Assembly: GCA_001724175.1 (NCBI GenBank)
Contig: MEDT01000042.1
Span: 22,605 to 86,604, forward strand
Direction: 5' to 3'
Length of the DNA: 64,000 bases
From: Cytophagaceae bacterium SCN 52-12
GTDB lineage: Bacteria > Bacteroidota > Bacteroidia > Cytophagales > Spirosomataceae
Both the position numbers and the translations under genes were made by a program. Below, one piece after another: positions 7,309 to 15,835 of the stretch (its first letter is position 1; each line of letters begins with the position of its first letter). Below the pieces are notes generated by a model. The model ran no database searches, was not told the origin of the DNA, and saw only the letters and a list, made by a program, of their open reading frames with translations.

Positions 7309-8481
7309 TTACTTTTGAGGATGCAGCTCCAGGGAATCGGTTACCTTTCCCTGCTGGTCGACCACTTCTATCAGCAGCTTCCGGTCATCCGCCTTAGCCC
7401 TGAGCAATGCATTGTTCGAATTGACCAAAACCGGGAATTTGTGGTTGCCGGCGGTAGCTGCCACCTTCATATGGCGGTGCAGGTGTCCGCTGAGCATTAC
7501 CTGGGCCCCCGCGTCATTCAGCAGCGGTACAAACTTGGCAGCGACCTCGCCTTCTCCGTGCCAGCCGCCGAAGGGCGGCATATGGCATATCACGACCTTG
7601 TAAGGCGCGTTCACATATTCCGGCCGTTTCAGGGCTTCCTTCAGCCATTCGGCCTGTTCCGACCGGTAATGATCCATATTGACGATGCCTGAGTATTCTA
7701 TGTCCGAATCGGGCTTGTCTTCGCCGCAATCCAGCACGACAAAACAAATGGGTCCCCTTCGAACGAGGTAATACAGGTTGCCCGTCGAGGTCGGGAAATA
7801 GTCGGGGAACGGGCTTGCATACTGGCCTCTTGTTTCATGGTTCCCGCGGGCGTAGTACATCGGGACCTCGCCTGCAAAAACTTTCGTACCCGTATCCATA
7901 AAATCGGTAAACATCTGGTCTTCCGTGCGAAGGTCGTTCGCCATATCCCCGTTGAAAAACACGAGGTCCGTTTTCTTCAGATCCAGGTAGCCCAGGAGCT
8001 TTTCCATCACGTCATTACGTCCGTGTATATCGTTCACAACTCCGAAAATAACTTCTTTCTGATCCGGCCTGCCGGTGGTAAAGCGGAGCGGCGCGACACG
8101 GTATACCTGGGTAGCTGCCACATCGCCGTACAGCACTTTGGCTCCCACGTGGCTGAGCACTTCCCGGGAATATACGCGGTAGCGGTAGGCGGTTCCCGGC
8201 GTAAGGCCTTTCAGCGTCACCTTGTGCAGCTTCGAAATATTTTTAAAGCCGTGGGAGCTGGCAAAAAACCGGGGGCGCTCCTTCTGGTAAAAGTGGGTGC
8301 TGTCATCAGGCGCCAGCTCTACCCAGCCCGTTGCCTCCGAGTCTGTTGTCCAGACAATCGTCACACCGGTATCGTGAAGCGCCTGCAGGTAAGGGCCGTG
8401 CGTAATTTTGATGTTACTTTGGGAGAAAGCAGGCAGAGCGGCTAAAAGCCCGGCCGCAAAAAGCAATATTTTTCCCCGCAT
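7309..8481 (-). CDS. secreted purple-acid-phosphatase-like metallophosphoesterase with N-terminal Fn3-like domain
   Basis: 390 residues from the ATG at 8481. The upstream in-frame ATG at 8544 would put 21 residues before the signal peptide MRGKILLFAAGLLAALPAFSQ. After the signal comes a fibronectin-III-like domain (GPYLQALHDTGVTIVWTTDSE through GTAYRYRVYSR), as in purple acid phosphatases. The catalytic domain follows: VVNDIHGR, FNGDMAND, ARGNHETRG, CHMPPFGGWHGEG and SGHLHRH, so the metal ligands are conserved. Probable role: phosphate release from organic phosphoesters outside the cytoplasm. It is the first gene of a pair with the downstream phosphoesterase and is divergent from the PUL1 sigma gene. 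Confidence 0.87.
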   Translation of the reverse strand: MRGKILLFAAGLLAALPAFSQSNIKITHGPYLQALHDTGVTIVWTTDSEATGWVELAPDDSTHFYQKERPRFFASSHGFKNISKLHKVTLKGLTPGTAYRYRVYSREVLSHVGAKVLYGDVAATQVYRVAPLRFTTGRPDQKEVIFGVVNDIHGRNDVMEKLLGYLDLKKTDLVFFNGDMANDLRTEDQMFTDFMDTGTKVFAGEVPMYYARGNHETRGQYASPFPDYFPTSTGNLYYLVRRGPICFVVLDCGEDKPDSDIEYSGIVNMDHYRSEQAEWLKEALKRPEYVNAPYKVVICHMPPFGGWHGEGEVAAKFVPLLNDAGAQVMLSGHLHRHMKVAATAGNHKFPVLVNSNNALLRAKADDRKLLIEVVDQQGKVTDSLELHPQK

Positions 8482-8607
8482 TTTACAATGGTTTACGAAA
8501 GATGTAAGGCAGATCATTCTGTAAAAGTAGAAAACCCGTGTCATTTTACCATCAGGCCGTCAGCTCTTAAAGAAAAACGGGCAACGCATTGCCGGATTGA
8601 CAGGCGA

Positions 8608-8638
8608 TTGAATGTTTTAACTAAAAATTGTTACTTTG
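8608..8638 (+). promoter_or_regulatory. probable promoter of the PUL1 sigma gene
   Basis: ATTG at 8607-8610 resembles a -33 box. After 20 bp comes TTACTTTG (8631-8638), one mismatch from TAnnTTTG. This predicts transcription from about 8645, some 47 bases before the ATG at 8692. Confidence 0.45.
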
Positions 8639-8691
8639 CATATAGCTCGGTCAAATTGCCATTGCTTCCGTTCATGTACCCATAACCCGGC

Positions 8692-9288
8692 ATGCGTCCC
8701 AAACTGATCCTACAAGAAGACCCGGTAAGCCCGCTGTGGCAGCTGCTCTGTTCGGGAGATAAGGACGCGTTCGGTCAGATTACCGAAAATTGTTACAAGC
8801 CGCTGTACCACTACGGCACGAAATTTACTGATGACCGCGAGCTGATTAAAGATTGCCTCCAGGACCTTTTCCTCGATATATGGGAAAAGCGCGCTCATTT
8901 ATCTGGGGTCGCAAATCCGCGTCCCTACCTCTTCCAGGCTTTTCGCAACAATCTCCTGCGCCGCACGAGAAGGGTATCCAGGTTTTCGGAAATCGGGGCG
9001 GAGGATGAGCTGGAGTTCAGCTCTTTCTCTTATGAAGCGGAATGGATCCACCGGGAAACGGAAGCAGGTCTCGAACAGAAGCTTCAGCTCGTGATGAAGC
9101 AGCTTCCCAAGCGCCAGAGGGAAGCGCTGTACCTGCGTTATTACGAGAACCTCACCTATGAAGAAATCGCAGATGTAATGGGATTACGGCGTCAGGCTGT
9201 AGCCAATTACCTCCAGTACGGGATACAGAAGCTGCGGGATTACTGGCAGCAGGTAGTAATCTCGCTGGTTTTACTCCTGGCAAGCTAA
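8692..9288 (+). CDS. ECF RNA polymerase sigma factor (PUL1)
   Basis: 198 residues. Sigma region 2 spans roughly residues 20-85 (DAFGQITENCYKPLYHYGTKF, then DCLQDLFLDIWEKR), with the DxxQDxFLxxW core-binding signature. Region 4 is residues 130-180, with the helix-turn-helix YEEIADVMGLRRQAVANYLQ. The protein ends in a hydrophobic tail, VVISLVLLLAS. It is the first gene of PUL1, with the FecR anti-sigma 113 bp downstream, and should direct transcription of susC/susD when released. The gap to the divergent phosphatase is about 210 bp and holds the likely promoter. Confidence 0.92.
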   Translation: MRPKLILQEDPVSPLWQLLCSGDKDAFGQITENCYKPLYHYGTKFTDDRELIKDCLQDLFLDIWEKRAHLSGVANPRPYLFQAFRNNLLRRTRRVSRFSEIGAEDELEFSSFSYEAEWIHRETEAGLEQKLQLVMKQLPKRQREALYLRYYENLTYEEIADVMGLRRQAVANYLQYGIQKLRDYWQQVVISLVLLLAS

Positions 9289-9401
9289 TTTCATCACAGC
9301 CTGCATTTGTAAACTACAATTTTTTGCAAAAAAATTCCCGCCGCCGTGGGTACTATCATGCCGCCAGGTACTCTTCCCGGTGTATCACAACCTGCCGTTG
9401 A

Positions 9402-10523
9402 ATGGACGACTACAGAGAATTAAAACCGGAAGACCTGGTGGAAGACCCTGCTTTCAGGGCATGGGTGTATCACGGAACAGGCGCCGAAGCCTGGAACGAG
9501 TGGGTGAATGAGCATCCCGACCATGCCCAGGCTGCCGACCTCGCGCGAAATATACTGGCTTCAGTCAGGGGAGAGCTTGACAGCTTTCCCGGATCCGAAG
9601 TAAAAAACAGGGTTCAGCGCATACTGGAGTCTCTGGATGCCGGAAGATCCGGCACTCATCCGGCCGATCGTTCCGCAAATCACCGGGACCGGCGGCTTTG
9701 GTGGCAGGCTGCTGCAGCCGGGTTAGTCCTGGCAGCGGGGCTGGGGGCGCTTATTTACACCCGGTTACCCGAAGCGCCCGCAGAAAAGAAAAGCGTGGCA
9801 TTCGTCCGCGCTCCCGGAACATCCGATCAGACCCACCTGGAAATTGTCAACGATTCCGAAAGCCCCAGGCTGGTGAACCTGCCCGACGGCAGCTCGGTTT
9901 TATTAAAGCGCGCCTCGGGTATCCGCTTTCCCAGGCAATTCGCCGTCGCGAAGCGGGAGGTCGAGCTTTCGGGCGAAGCGTTTTTTGAAGTAAAGAAGAA
10001 TCCTGAGCATCCGTTCTTTGTATACGCAGGCCAGATGGTTACCCGGGTGATCGGCACCAGCTTTACGATCAGGTCCTACCAAAGCGACGCAACCGCGAAA
10101 ATACGGGTGAAAACGGGGAAAGTGTCGGTTTGGGCAGCAGAAACCGTGCTTACGGCGTCACAGGAGCCTTCGACCGGTATTCAAGAGCTGGTCCTTGAGC
10201 CCAACCAGCAGGCTGAATTCTCCCGCTCGGACCTGAAATTTGCCTTGCTCGAAAACGACAGACCGGAAGTCGCGCCGATACCCATCGAGCAAATGAGCTT
10301 CGAATTCAGGAGAACCGCAGTTTCGGACGTATTTGAAGCCATCAGGACCGCCTACCAGGTAGACATCCGGTATGATGCCGGCCTCCTCAGGCGCTGCTCC
10401 GTTACTGCCTCGCTGGGCGATGAGCCGCTCACCGAAAAGCTCAACATGATCTGCGAGGTAATCGGGGCTACCTACAGGGAGAAAAACGGAAAAATCTATA
10501 TAGAGGCGGGTGGCTGCGAATAA
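9402..10523 (+). CDS. FecR-family anti-sigma factor (PUL1)
   Basis: 373 residues. A cytoplasmic N-terminal part (residues 1-98) contains the sigma-binding region, with AWNEWVNEHPDH in place of the usual WLxxxxxxH pattern. One transmembrane segment follows (about 100-118, AAAAGLVLAAGLGALIYT). The periplasmic FecR domain has NLPDGSSVLLKRASGIRFP, ELSGEAFFEVKKN, VIGTSFTIRSY and LEPNQQAEF, and a C-terminal STN-like segment (MSFEFRRTAVSDVFEAI). It should hold the PUL1 sigma until the N-terminal signalling domain of the PUL1 SusC engages its periplasmic side. A gap of 206 bp to susC holds a multi-hairpin leader. Confidence 0.92.
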   Translation: MDDYRELKPEDLVEDPAFRAWVYHGTGAEAWNEWVNEHPDHAQAADLARNILASVRGELDSFPGSEVKNRVQRILESLDAGRSGTHPADRSANHRDRRLWWQAAAAGLVLAAGLGALIYTRLPEAPAEKKSVAFVRAPGTSDQTHLEIVNDSESPRLVNLPDGSSVLLKRASGIRFPRQFAVAKREVELSGEAFFEVKKNPEHPFFVYAGQMVTRVIGTSFTIRSYQSDATAKIRVKTGKVSVWAAETVLTASQEPSTGIQELVLEPNQQAEFSRSDLKFALLENDRPEVAPIPIEQMSFEFRRTAVSDVFEAIRTAYQVDIRYDAGLLRRCSVTASLGDEPLTEKLNMICEVIGATYREKNGKIYIEAGGCE

Positions 10524-10583
10524 CTCCCCGGATTTGCGAAATTCTATGTTCCACTTTAAACGTCCTGCTCATATGCTTTAAAA

Positions 10584-10719
10584 TCTCCATAAAAAAACCG
10601 GAAATGCTGGTAACATTCCCGGTCCCGATAGAATCGTAATGTCCTCCGGTAGTCTGGTAAACTACGGCCCTCAAGGGCCGGGAGGATAGGTTAGCTAACT
10701 CTGGTAAATCACCTAACCT
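10584..10719 (+). ncRNA. structured leader upstream of PUL1 susC: three hairpins/loop words at 47-nt spacing
   Basis: The first hairpin (10597-10623) pairs ACCGG with CCGGT, has an A.C mismatch (10602/10618), then AATG/CATT around a CTGGTAA loop (10607-10613). An A-rich run (10589-10596) precedes it. The second hairpin (10649-10665) pairs GTAGT/ACTAC around CTGGTAA (10654-10660). Together with GGCCC/GGGCC (10666-10670 with 10675-10679) it sits in a three-way junction closed by TCCTCC/GGAGGA (10642-10647, 10681-10686). The third CTGGTAA (10701-10707) lies inside AGGTTAG/CTAACCT (10688-10694, 10713-10719). The loop words are exactly 47 nt apart. The outer stem seen in the other three leaders is not visible here. 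The structure is manual pairing, not folded by software. Confidence 0.6.
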
Positions 10720-10729
10720 TGACAAATTT

Positions 10730-13700
10730 ATGCAAAAAAAACAAAACGCTTATGGTGTTCTTCCTGCCATTATGAGGATCACAATTCAACAATTTGTAAT
10801 GGCTGTCGTGTTTGTCAGCTTCTCCCACGCCGGTAATCTGAGCGCGCAGGAGCTGCTCAACAGGCGTGTTACCCTTTCGGTCTCAGACACCAGGGTTGAA
10901 TCTGTACTGGATATGATCACCAGGCAGACCGACGCACGCTTCGTATATAGCCCTGAGGTAATACGTGCAGAGCGGCCGGTGTCGATCAGCGTGAAAGAAA
11001 GCAGGCTGGAGCAGGTTTTGGGAATGCTGCTTGAACCTTTAGGGGTCGGCTATACCGTCACGACCCGGGGGACGGTATTGCTCAAAAAGACAGGAAAAGA
11101 GCTGAGCGCTGCCGAACCGGGGGAATCAGGCATGACCGCATTCGCGGCCGACCGCACCATAACCGGCAAAGTCACGGATGAAGAAGGCGAAGCGCTGCCG
11201 GGGGTAAATATCGTGGTGAAAGGGACTCAGAGAGGAACCATTACCGATGTCGATGGAACCTATAATCTCCTTATTCCCGAAGGGCCTCAAACGCTTATTT
11301 TTTCCTTTGTGGGGTATGTCTCCGACGAAGTCCCTGTAACCAGTGAAAAAGCCATAGTCGACATTACGCTGAAAACAGACCAGAAATCGCTGGAGGAAGT
11401 GGTGGTGATCGGTTACGGCGAACAACGCAAGGTGACGCTGACGGGCTCGGTAGCAAGCATCCGGGGAGACCAGATGCAGCGGAATCCTTCCACGAACCTG
11501 TCGGGCGCCATAGCAGGTCTGCTGCCGGGGGCGATCGCTTTAAGCCGCACAGGAGAACCCGGAAGAGATAATTCCAACATCCTCATCCGCGGAAGCAGCA
11601 CCACGGGGAATACAGGGCCGCTGGTGGTCGTCGACGGTATACAGGGCGCTACCGGCTGGGAGCGCATCAATCCCAATGACATCGAATCCATATCGATACT
11701 GAAAGACGCTTCGGCCGCCATCTATGGCGCCCGCGCTGCAAACGGCGTCATACTGATCACAACCAAAAGAGGCTCTTCGGGCAAACCTGTTATCAGCTAC
11801 ACCATGAACCAGGGATTTGTAAAGCCTACCCGGATTCCCCGGCTGGCCAGCTCTGCCGTATTTGCAGATTACCTGAACTACCTTTTCGAAAAATCGGGAC
11901 AGCCGCCCAGGTATACCGAAGAAGAAATTCAAAAATTCAGGGACGGCACCGATCCTGCCTACATAAACGAGGACTGGTACGGGGAGGTGCTCAAAAAAAC
12001 CTCCCGGCAAAACCAGCATAACCTGAACATCAGGGGAGGCGGTGAAAATATTAAATACTCCGTATCCGGTTCCTATTTAAACCAGGACGGCATGTTTAAA
12101 AAAGGAAGCCTGGATTTCAAGTCCTACTCGGTACGCGCCAACCTGGATGCGGGCATCAACCAGTACATTAACGTCGGTGTGGATTTAAACGCAGGCATGG
12201 ATGTCGGCAACTATCCCGCCTACAACACCGCTACGGCATTTGCGAGGCTCAGGCAGCTTCCTTACATCCCGGTTTACTGGGAAAACGGCCTGCCGTCAGC
12301 GGGAATTGAAAATGGTGAAAATCCCGCCGTAATGGTCACCGAAGCGACAGGCAATTTTAACGAGGATAAGCAGCGTTTCCAGATGAAACTCTCTTTTGAT
12401 GTAAAATTACCCTGGGTCGAGGGCTTGGGTACAGACGGCTATTTTGCCTTTATCAATGATAATACCTTTACAAAAAACTGGAGGACTCCCTGGACCGTTT
12501 ATGATTATGACCGCAACCAGGATGTTTACATCAGCAGGACGGGAGGAGGAATTACAAAGCCCGAATTGACCCAGGCTACCACCAATTTCAGGAATTCGCT
12601 GGTAAACCTGCGCCTGAAATATGCCAGGCAGTTCGACAGGCATTATGTGAATACATTTATTGCCTACGAGCAGATAGACGAGAAAAACAGCAACTTCTCG
12701 GCTTTCCGGAGAAATTATATTTCCAGCGCTATCGACGAATTATTTGCCGGCAGCCTCATCGACCAGTCTACAGGCGGAACCCGTTCTGAAACAGGACGCC
12801 AGAACTTTTTCGGGCGCATCAGCTATAACTTCTCCGAAAAATACCTGGTCGATTTCAACGCGAGGTACGACGGCTCCTCGGCATTTCCGAAAGGAAAAAG
12901 GTTTGGCTTCTTCCCGGGGGTTTCGGCTGCCTGGAGGATTTCCCAGGAAAATTTTCTACAATCGAACAAATTCGTTACAGACCTCAAGCTAAGGGCTTCC
13001 TATGGTAAGATGGGGAATGACCGGATCAACGCATTCCAGAACCTCATCCTTTATACTTTAGGGAACACCGGCTATCCTTTCGGAGCATCTTCAGCCGCTA
13101 CACAGGGACTGGTCGCCGGCGTCAGCCCGAACCCGAATATCACCTGGGAAGTAGCTGCTACTTATAATGCCGGCTTTGATCTCGACCTGCTGAACGGGCT
13201 TTTCGGGCTGAGCGTCGATGTGTTCAAACAAAAACGGTCTAACATTCTAACCACAAGAGACCTGGCAGTTCCTTACTATACCGGGTTGAAGCTTCCTAAC
13301 GAAAATATCGGGGTCGTTCAGAATAAAGGAGTCGAGCTCCAGCTGACCCATCTCAAAACCTTCAATGACTGGAGCCTGAGGATCAACGCCAATATGGCGT
13401 ACGCTAAAAGCAAAATATTGGATATCAGCGAAGCAGGCAATGTCCCTGAATGGCAGAAGGCTGAAGGGCACGCCCTTGGAGCCGGGCTCTACTATATGCA
13501 TGACGGGATTGCAAGAACACAGCAGGACGTCGATAACGCGCCTGACAGGAACGGTATGGTAGTGGGCGATCTTATGTATAAAGACATGAACCAGGACGGC
13601 AAAATTGATGCTGCCGACCGCGTACGTCTCGACAAAACAAATATTCCCAGGCTGACATACGGATTCTCCGCTTCGATAAGCTACAGGAACATTTCACTAT

Positions 13701-14113
13701 GGTCGCACTTTGCCGGCGCGGGAAAGGTCTGGCAGTACTACCTGCTTTCTGCCAGGAGCGGGATGAACCAGCTGTCGGATCTCCTGGAAAACAGGTACAG
13801 GCCAGGTAGTATGGACTCAGAATACCCGGTTCTGCCAACCGTCGACACCGAATCTGAGGTAAGCGGGCTACGCTCCGACTTCTGGCTGAAAGATGTTTCC
13901 TATCTGCGGCTGAAAACCCTCGAAGTGTCTTACACACTCCCTCAGCAGCTGCTGAACTCGCTCAGAATCAAATCCATGAGAATATATGTCAACGGGAACA
14001 ACCTGCTGACCTTCGACAAGCTAAAATGGTTTGACCCCGAAAACAGCAACGAGATGGGAGCCTTTTACCCCCAGAATAAGATTTTTAACGTAGGATTCGG
14101 ATTAAACTTTTAA
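10730..14113 (+). CDS. SusC/RagA TonB-dependent outer-membrane receptor with STN domain (PUL1)
   Basis: 1127 residues. Signal region: MRITIQQFVMAVVFVSF, after a 14-residue extension. The STN signalling domain (about residues 44-120) is followed by a carboxypeptidase-regulatory-like domain (ITGKVTDEEGEALPGVNIVV). Then come the TonB-box region (EEVVVIGYGEQRKVTLTGSV) and the plug (ISILKDASAAIYGARAANGV). The rest is a 22-stranded barrel ending in FNVGFGLNF. It imports glycan oligomers across the outer membrane with the SusD partner that starts four bases downstream. The STN domain plus an adjacent FecR/sigma pair indicates transport-coupled signalling. Expression may also be controlled through the structured leader in the 206-bp gap before the ATG. 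The substrate is unknown. Confidence 0.95.
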   Translation: MQKKQNAYGVLPAIMRITIQQFVMAVVFVSFSHAGNLSAQELLNRRVTLSVSDTRVESVLDMITRQTDARFVYSPEVIRAERPVSISVKESRLEQVLGMLLEPLGVGYTVTTRGTVLLKKTGKELSAAEPGESGMTAFAADRTITGKVTDEEGEALPGVNIVVKGTQRGTITDVDGTYNLLIPEGPQTLIFSFVGYVSDEVPVTSEKAIVDITLKTDQKSLEEVVVIGYGEQRKVTLTGSVASIRGDQMQRNPSTNLSGAIAGLLPGAIALSRTGEPGRDNSNILIRGSSTTGNTGPLVVVDGIQGATGWERINPNDIESISILKDASAAIYGARAANGVILITTKRGSSGKPVISYTMNQGFVKPTRIPRLASSAVFADYLNYLFEKSGQPPRYTEEEIQKFRDGTDPAYINEDWYGEVLKKTSRQNQHNLNIRGGGENIKYSVSGSYLNQDGMFKKGSLDFKSYSVRANLDAGINQYINVGVDLNAGMDVGNYPAYNTATAFARLRQLPYIPVYWENGLPSAGIENGENPAVMVTEATGNFNEDKQRFQMKLSFDVKLPWVEGLGTDGYFAFINDNTFTKNWRTPWTVYDYDRNQDVYISRTGGGITKPELTQATTNFRNSLVNLRLKYARQFDRHYVNTFIAYEQIDEKNSNFSAFRRNYISSAIDELFAGSLIDQSTGGTRSETGRQNFFGRISYNFSEKYLVDFNARYDGSSAFPKGKRFGFFPGVSAAWRISQENFLQSNKFVTDLKLRASYGKMGNDRINAFQNLILYTLGNTGYPFGASSAATQGLVAGVSPNPNITWEVAATYNAGFDLDLLNGLFGLSVDVFKQKRSNILTTRDLAVPYYTGLKLPNENIGVVQNKGVELQLTHLKTFNDWSLRINANMAYAKSKILDISEAGNVPEWQKAEGHALGAGLYYMHDGIARTQQDVDNAPDRNGMVVGDLMYKDMNQDGKIDAADRVRLDKTNIPRLTYGFSASISYRNISLWSHFAGAGKVWQYYLLSARSGMNQLSDLLENRYRPGSMDSEYPVLPTVDTESEVSGLRSDFWLKDVSYLRLKTLEVSYTLPQQLLNSLRIKSMRIYVNGNNLLTFDKLKWFDPENSNEMGAFYPQNKIFNVGFGLNF

Positions 14114-14117
14114 TAAG

Positions 14118-15794
14118 ATGAAAAGGCAGATATATACCGGAAATATATTTTCAATCCTGGCCAGGATCCTTCCCGCAATATTCCTTATCCATTTAAACTG
14201 GGCGTGCGATTCAAACGTCCTGGATAAAGTCCCGCTCGACCGGTTTTCGGATGAAGCGGTATGGCGGGACGCCGCTCTGACCGAAGCGTTTGTAAACAAT
14301 ACGTACCGTGTCATGCCTCAGGGACATACGAGCGGCGCGCAGATGCTGGCAAGCGTAACAGACGAAGCATATTACCGTACCGGAAGGCCGGACTACATTT
14401 CGGCAGGCAACATTACGCCTGCTGAGCTCGGCGTGCTCAATTTCTGGACGCAGGGAGGTGAGGCAGGGGCCAACTACAGCTACTGGTCCGTTATCACGAA
14501 GTGCAATATCTTCTTTGATAATATCGCTAATTCTCCGATAGAGGAAACCATTAAACAGCGTATGATCGGTGAAATGAAGTCTTTAAGAGCCTATGCATAC
14601 TTCCGCCTGGTCGCATTCTTTGGGGGAGTCCCCCTGATCACAAAGTCCTTCACGCTAAACGACGATTTTAATGTCGCCCGGAATTCTTACAACGAGTGTA
14701 TGGATTTTGTCGTCAACGAGCTGACCGAAGCCGCCTCCCTGCTCCCGGTAACCTACAACGACGAGAATAAGGGAAGAATTACGAAAGGCGCAGCCCTGGC
14801 TATCAAATCGAGAGCCCTCCTGTATATGGCGAGCCCGTTAAACAACGCGGGTCAGGACAAAACCAAATGGGAAAAAGCGGCGGCGGCGGCCAAAGAAGTA
14901 ATCGACCTGAAGGTATATGCGTTGTTTCCTGACTATAAAGACCAGTTCCTGAAAAAAAACCTTCACAACCAGGAATCCATATGGATCCGGCCGTTCAACT
15001 ACGCTGTCGACCCCGAGGGAGCGAATGTTGAGCAAACGCTTTATCCGAACGGCTATAACGGGTTCGGGCAATCGTCACCGCTGCACAACATGGTGGATGC
15101 CTATGAGATGATCAGCGGGAAGCTACCCAAAGACGATCCGGCTTACGATCCCCAAAATCCCTATGTAAACAGGGACCCGCGCTTTTATGCCAGCATATTG
15201 TACGACGGAGCTCCCTTCCAGCACAGAGAGGTGGAAACATTCCTGCCGGGCGGGCTTGATACACAGGAAGGACCGGTTTCTTCCTGGAACGCTACGCTGA
15301 CCGGATATTACTTCAGGAAATTTATTGACGAAACGGTCGTAAACCCGGGAGGGGTAGTAAGAGGCGATTCTCCCTGGATTTATTTCAGGTATGCGGAAAT
15401 CCTCCTGAATTATGCAGAAGCAAGCTACTTTTTGGGTAACGAAGAGATTGCCAGGGAATACGTCAACATGGTCAGAAGCCGGCCGGGAGTCCAAATGCCC
15501 CCTGTTACCGAAAGCGGCAGCGCCCTGTTTGACCGGATTATCAACGAACGCCGGATCGAGCTCGCATTTGAAGAGCACCGGTATTTCGATGTCAGGCGCT
15601 GGAAGATCGCCCCCGATGTTCTGAACAGGGACGGCTCCAGGATGAACGTACGCAAGGATCCTGCCACCGGGAAAAAGACGTACCAGGTCCAGGAATTTAC
15701 GGCCAAAAACTTCTATGAAAAGAACTACCTGGTGCCGATCCCGCAATCTGAAATCGAGAAAAACCCGTTGCTGGAACAGAACCCGGGTTATTAA
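14118..15794 (+). CDS. SusD/RagB-family glycan-binding lipoprotein (PUL1)
   Basis: 558 residues. The signal peptide ends in LNWAC, predicting a surface lipoprotein lidding the SusC transporter. The family layout is visible: N-terminal DKVPLDRFSDEAVW, TPR-like helices including MIGEMKSLRAYAYFRLVAFFGGVPLI, a middle variable region, and the C-terminal RYAEILLNYAEASY, RIINERRIELAFEEHRYFDVRRW and IPQSEIEKNPLLEQNPGY. It starts four bases after the susC stop and is therefore in the same transcript. It binds the polysaccharide or oligosaccharide imported by its SusC. Confidence 0.95.
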   Translation: MKRQIYTGNIFSILARILPAIFLIHLNWACDSNVLDKVPLDRFSDEAVWRDAALTEAFVNNTYRVMPQGHTSGAQMLASVTDEAYYRTGRPDYISAGNITPAELGVLNFWTQGGEAGANYSYWSVITKCNIFFDNIANSPIEETIKQRMIGEMKSLRAYAYFRLVAFFGGVPLITKSFTLNDDFNVARNSYNECMDFVVNELTEAASLLPVTYNDENKGRITKGAALAIKSRALLYMASPLNNAGQDKTKWEKAAAAAKEVIDLKVYALFPDYKDQFLKKNLHNQESIWIRPFNYAVDPEGANVEQTLYPNGYNGFGQSSPLHNMVDAYEMISGKLPKDDPAYDPQNPYVNRDPRFYASILYDGAPFQHREVETFLPGGLDTQEGPVSSWNATLTGYYFRKFIDETVVNPGGVVRGDSPWIYFRYAEILLNYAEASYFLGNEEIAREYVNMVRSRPGVQMPPVTESGSALFDRIINERRIELAFEEHRYFDVRRWKIAPDVLNRDGSRMNVRKDPATGKKTYQVQEFTAKNFYEKNYLVPIPQSEIEKNPLLEQNPGY

Positions 15795-15835
15795 ATGCTG
15801 ACTACGTCTCTAAATGCTTACCAATTGAATACCCG

